Positions 7,483-14,644 are shown, counted from the first letter of the stretch. The stretch: 16,877 bases of DNA from DATDCV01 sp036524155 (GCA_036524155.1 DATDCV010000250.1:1-16877), one strand, 5' to 3'. The notes: generated by a model not told the origin, from the sequence alone. A program made the numbers and translations.

Positions 7483-8018
7483 GACGTCGACAACTTTGGA
7501 TCGCTGGAGCGATTCTACTCGCTTCGTGTTTTGCAGTGTTGGTGGCCTCTCGGCCTCCACGACCCGCGTTGCAGCTTGTGTCTTCCGAGCCAAACATCGA
7601 AGTATCGTCCGTAATCTGCACCTTCGGTACGAACCACATGTACTACTATGGCGGTAAGATGAATCGGCTCATTGATTCGCTCATCCCTAAAAGGCGCGAC
7701 AAGAACGCCGCTTGGCTGCACTGGCGCAGTGCTGATAATACCACTGTCCTCTGGGTGCGCTTTGCCCATCCCAGCTACGGCGTTCCACGGTCTCGCGGGG
7801 CGGCAGTTGTTCCGCCTCCTCTGTTTCGCGCGCAGATGGTGGACATAAACGGTGTGGTCACGCCGCTCGAGGCTTTAGAGACCTTCCACCAGGAATTCCA
7901 AAGCCAATCCCTTATCATGGGGTGGGAGTTGGCGGGCGAGTTGAAGGATCACCATGGGAGCACGATACGCATAGACGGCACAAATGGAATCGGATCAGTC
8001 ACCCTCCAGGTGCCATAA
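7473..8018 (+). CDS. Unknown exported or membrane-anchored protein, possible lipoprotein
   Basis: This 181-residue protein is of no family I recognise. It begins with basic residues (MRVRRR) and a hydrophobic stretch, LWIAGAILLASCFAVLVAS. LASC at residues 16-19 fits a lipobox, but the hydrophobic run continues beyond the Cys, so a simple signal anchor is equally possible. The remainder is a soluble domain rich in aromatic residues (TFGTNHMYYYGGK, AAWLHWRSADNTTVLWVRFAHP) ending in beta-rich sequence. The start overlaps the preceding gene by 10 bp, and GGAG at 7466-7469 sits 3 nt before ATG, suggesting co-expression with it. Both proteins have a membrane anchor plus a small extracytoplasmic domain and could act together, but nothing in the sequence shows how. 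Confidence 0.65.
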   Translation: MRVRRRQLWIAGAILLASCFAVLVASRPPRPALQLVSSEPNIEVSSVICTFGTNHMYYYGGKMNRLIDSLIPKRRDKNAAWLHWRSADNTTVLWVRFAHPSYGVPRSRGAAVVPPPLFRAQMVDINGVVTPLEALETFHQEFQSQSLIMGWELAGELKDHHGSTIRIDGTNGIGSVTLQVP

Positions 8019-8210
8019 TTGGGCTAACGTTCGACCTGCACTGGCCGCAGCGGCGCCGATCAATTTACATTCCGAGCGTCGATCGCGCCGCGACAGTGAG
8101 GCCGAACCTCAGCGATGCACATCCCAGGAATGACTGTAGCTTCGTCGCGTGTCGAGAGTATGAGTTTCGTGCCTCCGAATAACGCCGCATTATCAGCCGT
8201 CAAAACAGTA

Positions 8211-8591
8211 ATGAATCCAGCCCTCATTGTTGTCATCGTCCTGACCTTGTTTCTGACGGGCTGTAAGGAAAGAAAGGAACAGCCTTCGGGGAAGCAGCCC
8301 GTGGCGCAGGATGAACCAGCCGACACGGATCGACGGCTTCAGAACATGGCCAGTGCGGTAAGCGAGTTGAAGGCCTCTCCGGACCCGGGGAAAGCAAGGC
8401 AGCAGGTTGGGGAATTGTGGATCCAAGCTGGCCAGCTTAGACGTGCAGGAAGGAACACCAGGAACGTCGAGGGACTCCTATCCGATCTGGAGGGGAGCTT
8501 GCGGAGCAATCAGCAGGATCCAAGTGCTCGGCGTCACCTCGCAAATGAACTTGAATATGAGATCCAGGCGCTCAAGCGCGGGAATCGCTAA
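8211..8591 (+). CDS. Small lipoprotein with a helical soluble part
   Basis: This 126-residue protein starts with a short lipoprotein signal peptide, MNPALIVVIVLTLFLTGC; the lipobox LTGC puts the lipidated Cys at position 18. A polar linker (KERKEQPSGKQPVAQDE) follows, then about 80 residues of charged helix-forming sequence (DTDRRLQNMASAVSELKA, GKARQQVGELWIQAGQLRRA, NELEYEIQALKR), likely a helical bundle or coiled coil. Asp does not follow the Cys, so outer-membrane sorting is plausible by E. coli rules. The frame is open upstream to 8115, but ATG 8211 begins exactly at the signal peptide. No Shine-Dalgarno site is evident. No family is recognised. Confidence 0.7.
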   Translation: MNPALIVVIVLTLFLTGCKERKEQPSGKQPVAQDEPADTDRRLQNMASAVSELKASPDPGKARQQVGELWIQAGQLRRAGRNTRNVEGLLSDLEGSLRSNQQDPSARRHLANELEYEIQALKRGNR

Positions 8592-8600
8592 CTTTTGGTA

Positions 8601-8659
8601 CAGCGAATGCGCCGGGATGGCCTCGGTTCCAAACGGAAGCGAGTGGCGGCGCATTGCTG
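8601..8659. other. Large hairpin between the lipoprotein and zinc-ribbon genes
   Basis: CAGC(G)AATGCGCCG (8601-8614) pairs with CGGCGCATTGCTG (8647-8659): 13 base pairs with a single bulged G at 8605. Inside, CTCG (8622-8625) pairs with CGAG (8640-8643), and TTCC (8627-8630) with GGAA (8635-8638) around an AAAC loop. The hairpin begins 9 bp after the lipoprotein stop. There is no T-tract after it, so it is not a standard intrinsic terminator; it could be a mobile hairpin repeat or an mRNA 3' end stabiliser. Confidence 0.6.
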
Positions 8660-8687
8660 AGCGTCAGCGTTGGGCAGGCGGGGCATT

Positions 8688-8846
8688 ATGAAAACCTGCG
8701 ATTGGTGTGGGCGTGAGAACGATGACGAAGCTCTGTATTGCCAGGCATGCGGGACTCAGAACTTTAGCGGATTACTACAGGTACATTTCTTCTTGGACTT
8801 TATCCGTAGCGCAAACGCTGAGGACGCCGGTGAGGCGGCCTGCTAG
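8688..8846 (+). CDS. 52-residue zinc-ribbon protein
   Basis: This short frame runs from ATG 8688 to TAG 8844-8846. Its N-terminus has a four-cysteine zinc ribbon: C4-D-W-C7 followed ten residues later by C18-Q-A-C21, as in CxxCG...YCxxCGT knuckles. Such miniature MKxCxxCGxEN proteins occur widely, often with membrane segments attached, and bind one zinc ion; their cellular roles are mostly unknown. The remaining 31 residues (NFSGLLQVHFFLDFIRSANAEDAGEAAC) include a short hydrophobic stretch but no convincing membrane helix. The paired cysteine spacing and open frame support a real gene, though its C-terminus could be degraded from a longer protein. No strong ribosome site precedes it. Confidence 0.6.
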   Translation: MKTCDWCGRENDDEALYCQACGTQNFSGLLQVHFFLDFIRSANAEDAGEAAC

Positions 8847-8980
8847 AGCTGCCTTCGTTACAGTTTGGCCGATCTGGCCTGTCAGCACGCTGTTGAGCCC
8901 CCAATTTCGCCCGCCTCGTTTTGGCAGCGCCGGGACAGGAGTTGGGAGCTGTTTCAGCAGGGGGAACGCAAGAAAAACAT

Positions 8981-9000
8981 ATTGTTGACATATCAACAAT
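8981..9000. promoter_or_regulatory. Probable MarR operator: perfect 8-bp inverted repeat
   Basis: ATTGTTGA (8981-8988), a CATA centre, and TCAACAAT (8993-9000) form a perfect 20-bp hyphenated palindrome, 20 bp before the start of the MarR-family gene. It overlaps the TTGACA box at 8985-8990. MarR dimers commonly bind 16-22-bp AT-rich palindromes of the TTGNNNNNNCAA type in their own promoters, so autoregulation is the simplest reading. Confidence 0.75.
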
Positions 9001-9013
9001 CTGTATATAAACT
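8985..9013 (+). promoter_or_regulatory. Candidate sigma-70-type promoter of the marR-led operon
   Basis: A perfect -35 hexamer TTGACA (8985-8990) is followed after 17 bp by TAAACT (9008-9013, four of six matches to TATAAT). TATAAA at 9006-9011 is a better -10 by sequence but with only a 15-bp spacer. Transcription would begin very close to ATG 9021, leaving a very short or absent leader, which agrees with the lack of a Shine-Dalgarno site. Confidence 0.5.
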
Positions 9014-9020
9014 ATATTCC

Positions 9021-9503
9021 ATGAAGTCCCCGCTGGAATCTGCGGCCGCCCGCAGGCGCTATGACGCCCTCCTGCAACTGCTCGGCACGGCGGACGCCAT
9101 CTGGAACGCCAGCCGGGTTTTCTTCGCCGCCTGGGACCTCAGCCCCAGCCAGTTCAATGTCCTGAACCTGCTGCGCGGCGTTCCAGGCGGGATATCACAG
9201 ACGGAGCTGAGCCGGCGGCTCATTACGCACCGTTCCAACGTCACCGGTTTGGCCGATCGCCTCGAGCGAAGAGGCCTCGTGTCGCGGCAGGATGTTGCGG
9301 GGGATCGCCGCGCGTACCGGGTTGTTCTCACCCGTTCAGGAGCGGAGTTGCTGAAACAAATCCTGCCCGAATATCACGCCCGGGCTGATGCGCTGTGGAG
9401 GGGGCTCTCGCTGAACCATGTTTCCAGGCTGACCAGCAAGCTGCAAGCGCTGGCCAGGAATGCGGAAAGAATTGCCATGGAATTACCGGAGCGCGTGAAA
9501 TGA
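9021..9503 (+). CDS. MarR-family transcriptional regulator
   Basis: This 160-residue protein is of typical MarR length. Helices around 12-52 (...AIWNASRVFFAAWDLSPSQF) are followed by the winged helix-turn-helix: GGISQTELSRRL at 56-67, the recognition helix THRSNVTGLADRLERRGLV at 69-87, and the DR-tipped wing DVAGDRRAYRVVLTRSG at 91-107. The C-terminal helices (about 108-155) would form the dimer interface. MarR proteins usually repress their own operon and release DNA on binding a small phenolic or lipid-like ligand. The frame is open upstream to 8865, but that extension would cross the promoter/operator, so ATG 9021 is chosen. The stop overlaps the next gene's start (ATGA, 9500-9503), so the regulator leads the lipid operon and probably controls it. 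The ligand is unknown. Confidence 0.9.
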   Translation: MKSPLESAAARRRYDALLQLLGTADAIWNASRVFFAAWDLSPSQFNVLNLLRGVPGGISQTELSRRLITHRSNVTGLADRLERRGLVSRQDVAGDRRAYRVVLTRSGAELLKQILPEYHARADALWRGLSLNHVSRLTSKLQALARNAERIAMELPERVK

Positions 9504-10960
9504 CAACAGCGCCAATAGCGATTCAGGAGGCGAAGCAGCCGTTAGCGAAAGCGGCCGAAGGTCTACGGCCGGTTTCAATCGCAGCCTGGGGGGTGATTGC
9601 GGTCGTTTCTCTCCATGCAGCCTACGGTTGGCCGAATGCCGGCTTTCTCGTCCTTGTGTATTTATTCGCCGTGCTGCAAATGGCCAAGGCCCGGACGTGG
9701 CGACAGGCGTTTTATCCAGGACTGGCGGTAGGGCTGCTTATCGGCCTGTTGCGCCTGGACTTCTTCTGGCGGATCTTTTCGACAGGAGCCTTCGCGCTGT
9801 GGATCGTTTTCGCGTTTTGGATCGGGCTGTTTGTAGCGTTGGCGCGAATCAGCCTGAGGTGGCCGGTTCTTCGAATGGGTTCTTTCGATCTCACCTGGGT
9901 TCTCATTCCTTTCATCTGGTTCGGGGTCGAGTATTTCCGAAGCGAGCTCTACTATTTGCGGTTCGCGTGGCTGAGCCCGGGTTTCGCCTTTGGCGAGAGC
10001 CCCGGCTGGGTTCCGCTGCACGCGGTGGGCACATACGGGTTGGGATTCCTGTTGATGTGCGTCGCGTGCGCGGCAGCCGGCTTCTGGAGGAGGTCCAAAT
10101 GGCAGGCGGCGGCGATTCTTCTGGGTGGCGCAGCCGCGCTGAGACTGGGAGGCGCGGTGACAGCAAAGATCCCGACTGGCACCGGCTCCTTGGTTCACGT
10201 TGCCGGCATCCAGATGGAGTTCCCCACCGAAAAGGAGGTGCTGGTGCGGCTGAATGACCTGCTCCGCAAACAACCGACAGCCGAACTGATCGTGCTCAGC
10301 GAATACACCTTCAGTGAGCCAGTGCCGAAAGAAATCAGGGACTGGTGTCGTGAGCACCGTCGCTATCTCGTTGTTGGGGGAAAAGACCCTCTCGGCAAAG
10401 GCCAGTTCTACAACACGGCGTTCGTGATCTCGCCGGAAGGAGAAATCATTTTCCGTCAGGTGAAAAGCGTGCCCATCCAGTTCTTTAAGGATGGCTTGCC
10501 CGGACAGGAACAGAAGATTTGGCACTCTCCCTGGGGGAAGATCGGAATCTGTATCTGTTACGATCTCGGTTACAGCCGGGTTACCGACCGCCTCGTGCAG
10601 CTTGGGGCCGAGGCGCTGATTGTGCCGACTATGGACGTGGTTGACTGGGGAGAGCGGCAGCATCGGCTCCACGCCCGCGTGGCCCCGGTCCGCGCCGCCG
10701 AGTATGGGATTCCGGTCTTTCGCGTCGCGAGCTCTGGAATATCACAACTCGTTGATGGCCGGGGCAACGTGCTGGCCAGTGCGCCTTGCCCTGGCGATGG
10801 GGCTGTGATCGCGGGCACCCTGGATTTCCGCGGCCCAGGCCGATTGCCCTGGGATCGCTGGCTTGCGCCGCTCGCTCTGGTCGTCACCCTTGGATTGATT
10901 TTTATCGGCTGTTGGAAGCAACTGCGCGCTAAACGCTCGAAAAAATCCCTGAACCTATGA
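9500..10960 (+). CDS. Apolipoprotein N-acyltransferase (Lnt)-like membrane nitrilase
   Basis: This is a 486-residue inner-membrane protein. About six or seven hydrophobic segments lie in residues 25-220, then a periplasmic carbon-nitrogen hydrolase domain (about 230-440) and a final membrane helix (about 454-471), which is the Lnt architecture (E. coli Lnt has 512 residues). The nitrilase triad is present: E268 in LSEYTF, K322 in RQVKSVP and C353 in GICICYDLGY. Lnt moves an acyl chain from a phospholipid to the N-terminus of lipoproteins through a thioester on the Cys. By eye, two E. coli Lnt features are missing: the Cys-Tyr-Glu is Cys-Tyr-Asp, and the Glu eight residues after the catalytic Lys is not conserved. 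It may therefore be a paralogue with another acceptor. ATG 9500 has GGAG at 9488-9491 and overlaps the marR stop; the earlier in-frame start at 9395 is inside marR and rejected. Confidence 0.75.
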   Translation: MTTAPIAIQEAKQPLAKAAEGLRPVSIAAWGVIAVVSLHAAYGWPNAGFLVLVYLFAVLQMAKARTWRQAFYPGLAVGLLIGLLRLDFFWRIFSTGAFALWIVFAFWIGLFVALARISLRWPVLRMGSFDLTWVLIPFIWFGVEYFRSELYYLRFAWLSPGFAFGESPGWVPLHAVGTYGLGFLLMCVACAAAGFWRRSKWQAAAILLGGAAALRLGGAVTAKIPTGTGSLVHVAGIQMEFPTEKEVLVRLNDLLRKQPTAELIVLSEYTFSEPVPKEIRDWCREHRRYLVVGGKDPLGKGQFYNTAFVISPEGEIIFRQVKSVPIQFFKDGLPGQEQKIWHSPWGKIGICICYDLGYSRVTDRLVQLGAEALIVPTMDVVDWGERQHRLHARVAPVRAAEYGIPVFRVASSGISQLVDGRGNVLASAPCPGDGAVIAGTLDFRGPGRLPWDRWLAPLALVVTLGLIFIGCWKQLRAKRSKKSLNL

Positions 10961-13089
10961 TCATAAAACTTCTCTATTGGCTGGTTCGCCTGCTCTACGG
11001 TTTCCGGGCATACAACCTCGCGCCGCTGCAGACGCCCGGGCCGGTGCTGCTGCTGCCGAACCATGTTTCGTGGTGGGACTGGATCTTTATCGGGGTTTGC
11101 CTGGAAGAAGATTGGAAGTTCGTCACTTCAAGCACGACTGCTGACCTGAGCTGGTTCCACCGGAAAATCATGGTCAATCGCCGGACGTTTCCAGTCGATA
11201 TCACCTCGCCCTACGCCGTCAAGCACATGGCGGAATATTTGCAGAACGGGGGGCGGCTGGTGCTTTTCCCGGAAGGACGCATTTCCGGCACCGGCTCCCT
11301 GATGAAGCTGTTTGACGGCACCGGTTTCCTGATTTCCAAGACGCACCCCAAAGTGATCACCGCTTACATCCGCGGCGGCCACTTGCTGCCCTTCTCGCGG
11401 AACTCGGACCGAAAGAGGTGTTTCCCGCGGGTCTCGGTCCATTTCAGCAATCTGTTGGCTCCACCGCCAACTGAGCATGCGAGCGCCACGGAGGCTCGCA
11501 TGCGGATTACCAACTGGCTGCGCGACCAGATGCTCCAGCAACGTTTCGAAACCGAGATGAAACTCGGGCCGGCAACGATGCCGGACGCCATCGCGGCGAC
11601 CGCCCGGAAGCGTGCCGGCCAGGTCATCGTGCAGGACATCACGTTGCAGAGACTCACTTACCGGCGGCTGCTCCTGGGCGCTGATCTGCTGGCGACACAA
11701 TGGCGGCAGTTGCTGGGCGGTGAGAGCGAGCGCGTTGGCGTCCTGCTCCCCAATGTCAACGCCATGCCGGTGGTGCTGTTGAGTCTCTGGGCCGAAAGCA
11801 AAGTCCCTGCCGTGATGAACTACACGGCCGGGGCCGCGATCCTGCTGTCGTGTGCCCGACTGGCCGGGTTAAAACAAATCATCTCCTCGAGAGCGTTTCT
11901 CGCCCGGACAAAACTGGACATCAAGCCGCTCGAAAATGCCGGGATCGAGATCATCTTCCTCGAGGATGTTCGGACCCGGATTCCCGCCGGCCAGAAGGTC
12001 CTGGCTGCGCTGCTTAGCTATCTTCGGTTGCCCGCCTGGCGCCACCGGTTTCTGCCGGACCGGACGGCGGTGGTCCTTTTCACCAGCGGCTCGGAGGGAG
12101 AGCCGAAGGGCGTCGAACTGACGCACCGTAACCTCCTCGCCAACGTCCAGCAGATGCTCTCGGTTATCGACCTGATGGACCACGACCGGCTTTTCAACGC
12201 GCTGCCGTTGTTCCATAGCTTCGGATTGACCGTTGGTTTGCTGCTGCCCCTGGTGCGCGGCATCTTCGTCTTCCTCTACCCCTCTCCCCTGCACTACCGG
12301 GTTGTGCCCTCCGCCTGCTACAACCTGAACTGTAGCGTCTTTTTCGGCACCAACACCTTCCTGATGGGTTACGCCCGCAAGGCACACCCCTACGATTTCC
12401 GCAGTGTGCGCTACCTGTTCGCCGGCGCGGAAAAAATCCAGGAATCCACCAGCACGATTTGGATGAACAAATTCGGAGTGCGCGTGCTGGAAGGCTACGG
12501 AGCGACCGAATGCAGCCCGTGCATCAGCGTCAACGTGCCGATGAATCCGCGTCCCGGCTCGGCCGGGCAGTTCCTTCCCGGCATCGAGCACAAACTCGGG
12601 CGCGTCGAAGGCATTGAACAGGACGGCGCCGGCCGGTTGTTTGTTCGTGGTCCGAATGTGATGCGCGGGTACTTGAATCCCGAAGCCAACGCGCGGTTCC
12701 AGGCGGATTCGGGCTGGTATGACACCGGGGACATCGCCAGCGTGGACAGCCACGGCTTTGTCCACATCCTCGGCCGGCTGAAACGGTTCGCGAAAGTCAG
12801 CGGTGAAATGGTCAGCCTGGCCGCCGTCGAGGACGCCTTTATCGGCGCCTTCCCGCAGTATGGGCTCAGGTTCACCATCGCCGTACTGGCCCGACCCGAT
12901 GAGACCCGGGGCGAGACCCTCATAGCCGTCACCAATGAGCCCAAGCTGACCCTCGAGCAGGTCCGGCAGGCTATCCGCGCGCGCGGCCTGGGCAATCTCG
13001 CGATGCCCAAGGACGTGAAATACCTGCGGGAAATCCCGCGACTGGGGTCCGGCAAGATCAACCACCGCGAACTGGAGAAACTCGTCTAG
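10957..13089 (+). CDS. aas: Aas-type bifunctional 2-acyl-glycerophospholipid acyltransferase / acyl-ACP synthetase
   Basis: This 710-residue protein is almost the length of E. coli Aas (719) with the same domain order. Residues 1-200 are a PlsC-type acyltransferase with the HX4D motif NHVSWWD (H36, D41) and the glycerophosphate-binding motif FPEGRIS (104-110). Residues about 215-710 are an AMP-forming acyl-activating enzyme with TSGSEGEPKG (376-385), GYGATEC (513-519), YDTGD (588-592), the GRLKRFAKVSGE hinge and the C-terminal catalytic Lys in GSGKINH (K700). Aas loads a fatty acid on ACP with ATP and uses it to re-acylate lysophosphatidylethanolamine on the cytoplasmic side of the inner membrane. 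The start overlaps the Lnt-like gene's stop (ATGA, 10957-10960), indicating translational coupling. The partner lysolipid flippase LplT, often beside or fused to Aas, is absent here. Substrate head group and chain length are not readable from sequence. Confidence 0.85.
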   Translation: MIIKLLYWLVRLLYGFRAYNLAPLQTPGPVLLLPNHVSWWDWIFIGVCLEEDWKFVTSSTTADLSWFHRKIMVNRRTFPVDITSPYAVKHMAEYLQNGGRLVLFPEGRISGTGSLMKLFDGTGFLISKTHPKVITAYIRGGHLLPFSRNSDRKRCFPRVSVHFSNLLAPPPTEHASATEARMRITNWLRDQMLQQRFETEMKLGPATMPDAIAATARKRAGQVIVQDITLQRLTYRRLLLGADLLATQWRQLLGGESERVGVLLPNVNAMPVVLLSLWAESKVPAVMNYTAGAAILLSCARLAGLKQIISSRAFLARTKLDIKPLENAGIEIIFLEDVRTRIPAGQKVLAALLSYLRLPAWRHRFLPDRTAVVLFTSGSEGEPKGVELTHRNLLANVQQMLSVIDLMDHDRLFNALPLFHSFGLTVGLLLPLVRGIFVFLYPSPLHYRVVPSACYNLNCSVFFGTNTFLMGYARKAHPYDFRSVRYLFAGAEKIQESTSTIWMNKFGVRVLEGYGATECSPCISVNVPMNPRPGSAGQFLPGIEHKLGRVEGIEQDGAGRLFVRGPNVMRGYLNPEANARFQADSGWYDTGDIASVDSHGFVHILGRLKRFAKVSGEMVSLAAVEDAFIGAFPQYGLRFTIAVLARPDETRGETLIAVTNEPKLTLEQVRQAIRARGLGNLAMPKDVKYLREIPRLGSGKINHRELEKLV

Positions 13090-13090
13090 C

Positions 13091-13870
13091 ATGACCGAGT
13101 CGCTGCAGGTTCGCATCCACGGTACGCCTGACAAACCGACCCTGGTCTACCTGCCGGGGCTGCACGGCGACTGGACGCTGGTCGGCAGTTTCCGGCGGGC
13201 CTTGGGGGGCCGAGTTCGCTTCGTTGAGTTGACCTATCCCCGCACCCTGACCTGGTCGCTCGATGAATATGCGGGCGTAATCGGGGATGCGCTGGTAAGA
13301 GGCGGAATAACCAGCGGGTGGTTGGTGGCTGAGTCGTTCGGATCACAGGTCGCCTGGGCCCTTACGTCCGGCCCGAAATTCAAGACGGAAGGATTGATCC
13401 TCGCCGGCGGGTTTGGCCGCCACCCGGCACCGTGGGGGGTCTGGCTCGCCGAACGCCTGACGGGAAAAGTCACCCCAACACTCCTGACGCGGCTGATTCA
13501 TCTCTATGCCCGTGTCGCCCGGCTGCGTTACCGTCACGCCGTGGAGGTTTTGGATGGCATGAAAGAATTCTGCGCGCGGCGCACCGACCTCGACCGGCGC
13601 GCCGCGCAACATCGGCTGAAGCTCATCCTGCGAAATGACCCGCGCACCTATGCCCGGAAGACAACCGCGCCGGTCTACGCACTCACCGGGCTGGTCGACC
13701 CCATTGTCCCCTGGTTGCCGGTGCGCCGCTGGCTCAAGCGGAACTGCCCAACGCTCTGCGCCGAGCGTGTAATCTGGCACGCCGACCATACCGTACTCGC
13801 GTCGGCTCCCGAGGCGGCAGCCGACCAGGTTTTGAGGTGGATCGTTTCGGCAAAAACCGGGCAGCAATAA
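13091..13870 (+). CDS. Alpha/beta-hydrolase
   Basis: This 259-residue cytoplasmic-looking protein has no signal peptide. It begins 1 bp after the aas stop, so it is the fourth gene of the operon. The alpha/beta-hydrolase fold is shown by the oxyanion loop VYLPGLHGDWT (19-29), a nucleophile elbow LVAESFGSQ with Ser82, an acid residue Asp203 in TGLVDPIVPW and His233 in WHADHTVLA. The elbow is A-x-S-x-G rather than the common G-x-S-x-G, a change tolerated in several esterase families. A helical cap (about 110-185) is rich in Arg and Lys. In a lipid operon it could be a lysophospholipase, an acyl thioesterase, or an esterase that removes a toxic acyl product; the sequence does not decide between these. 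Confidence 0.8.
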   Translation: MTESLQVRIHGTPDKPTLVYLPGLHGDWTLVGSFRRALGGRVRFVELTYPRTLTWSLDEYAGVIGDALVRGGITSGWLVAESFGSQVAWALTSGPKFKTEGLILAGGFGRHPAPWGVWLAERLTGKVTPTLLTRLIHLYARVARLRYRHAVEVLDGMKEFCARRTDLDRRAAQHRLKLILRNDPRTYARKTTAPVYALTGLVDPIVPWLPVRRWLKRNCPTLCAERVIWHADHTVLASAPEAAADQVLRWIVSAKTGQQ

Positions 13871-13908
13871 ACCGCAGGCCACGGGCGCCCGGTAACCGCC
13901 AAAGGAAA
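13871..13908. other. Short convergent intergenic region with a GC palindrome
   Basis: Only 38 bp separate the stop of the hydrolase gene from the stop of the convergent lipoprotein gene. It contains the perfect 10-bp palindrome CGGGCGCCCG at 13882-13891, which has no loop and no T-tract on either strand, so I do not call it a terminator. Transcripts from the two sides probably overlap. Confidence 0.45.
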
Positions 13909-14481
13909 TCACTTGGCCGGCTTGCGCTCGAATTCCATCGGAGCCTGGAACATCTCGCTGAGATGTTTCGTCACGAATGCTTGTAGGTCTTTTGTCTGGG
14001 CCGTCAGCACTGCGCGATTGTCCTCCTTGTGAAACGCGAGCGCTTCCGGGTGCTCTTCCAGGAACTTCCCCAGCCACTCAAAGTCACAAAAAGCCAACTG
14101 CAAGGTCGGTTCGATTTGCGGCACACGCATCAGCAGATGCCCGGGGAACATAGCGGCCGACACAATATCCGTCTGGTCCGAAGCGAACTTGCAGTCGCTC
14201 GGGATTATGTCGAGAAAGCGCTCGTCCTTGAGCTTGAAAAGCCGGGCATCCATTTCGCCGCGCTTCTGGTCCTTGTCGGTGACGACAAGCTTGTAGGCAT
14301 TGTCACCCGACTTCTCGAACTTCCAGCACTGGCGGTCAGAGCTGTCCTTGCTCTGCCACTCGCCCACCAGCCGCGCGTCGAAGATGATGTCCTTTTCCGT
14401 GTAATACGGGTTCACAGACGGCACACACGCGCCGAATAGCACTATGCTGGCGGCAATCCCAACGAGGTTCTTTGTCTTCAT
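13909..14481 (-). CDS. Lipoprotein of unknown function
   Basis: This 190-residue protein starts with a lipoprotein signal peptide, MKTKNLVGIAASIVLFGAC, with the lipidated Cys at 19 (lipobox FGAC, slightly unusual in having Phe at -3). The mature part starts VPSVNPYYTEKDIIFDARLVGEW and continues with alternating short strands (QCWKFEKSGDNAYKLVVTDKD, GEMDARLFKLKDERFLDIIP), a pattern compatible with a lipocalin-like or other beta-rich fold. The VNPYYTEKD...D..L.GEW opening seems to be a recurring lipoprotein type, but I cannot name a function. ATG 14481 is chosen over an upstream in-frame start at 14586 because it begins at the signal peptide and has purine-rich GAGAGA about 9 nt upstream. It is convergent with the lipid operon and divergent from the kinase gene. 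Confidence 0.75.
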   Translation of the reverse strand: MKTKNLVGIAASIVLFGACVPSVNPYYTEKDIIFDARLVGEWQSKDSSDRQCWKFEKSGDNAYKLVVTDKDQKRGEMDARLFKLKDERFLDIIPSDCKFASDQTDIVSAAMFPGHLLMRVPQIEPTLQLAFCDFEWLGKFLEEHPEALAFHKEDNRAVLTAQTKDLQAFVTKHLSEMFQAPMEFERKPAK

Positions 14482-14611
14482 GTTTAGTTCTCTCTCATTC
14501 CGGCGGTTGACTCGACCACCTGCTTCCGTTGCTCCGCAGGCAGCCTCCATAAGATCAATGCGCAATCCAACGGCATAACGGATCAATTTTTATTGGTGGA
14601 CTGCCGGCGCA

Positions 14612-14626
14612 TGTTTACAGTGAACA
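14612..14626. promoter_or_regulatory. Candidate operator palindrome upstream of the kinase
   Basis: TGTTTACAGTGAACA is a 15-bp near-palindrome (seven-base arms around one central base, one arm mismatch pair) 18 bp before the kinase start in the 163-bp divergent spacer. It may be a transcription-factor site or chance. No clear -35/-10 pair was found for either divergent gene. Confidence 0.25.
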
Positions 14627-14644
14627 GCAGCCCGGCGCTTTCTC

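Noticed and set aside
8865..9020. Longer N-terminus for the MarR protein
   Set aside because: The extension would run through the palindromic operator and promoter and adds non-family sequence; ATG 9021 gives the normal MarR length.
9662..10672. Minus-strand 336-codon frame
   Set aside because: Antisense to the Lnt-like gene; low-complexity, charge-rich translation without motifs.
11869..13134. Minus-strand 421-codon frame
   Set aside because: Antisense to aas, caused by high GC at third positions; aas has complete family motifs on the other strand.
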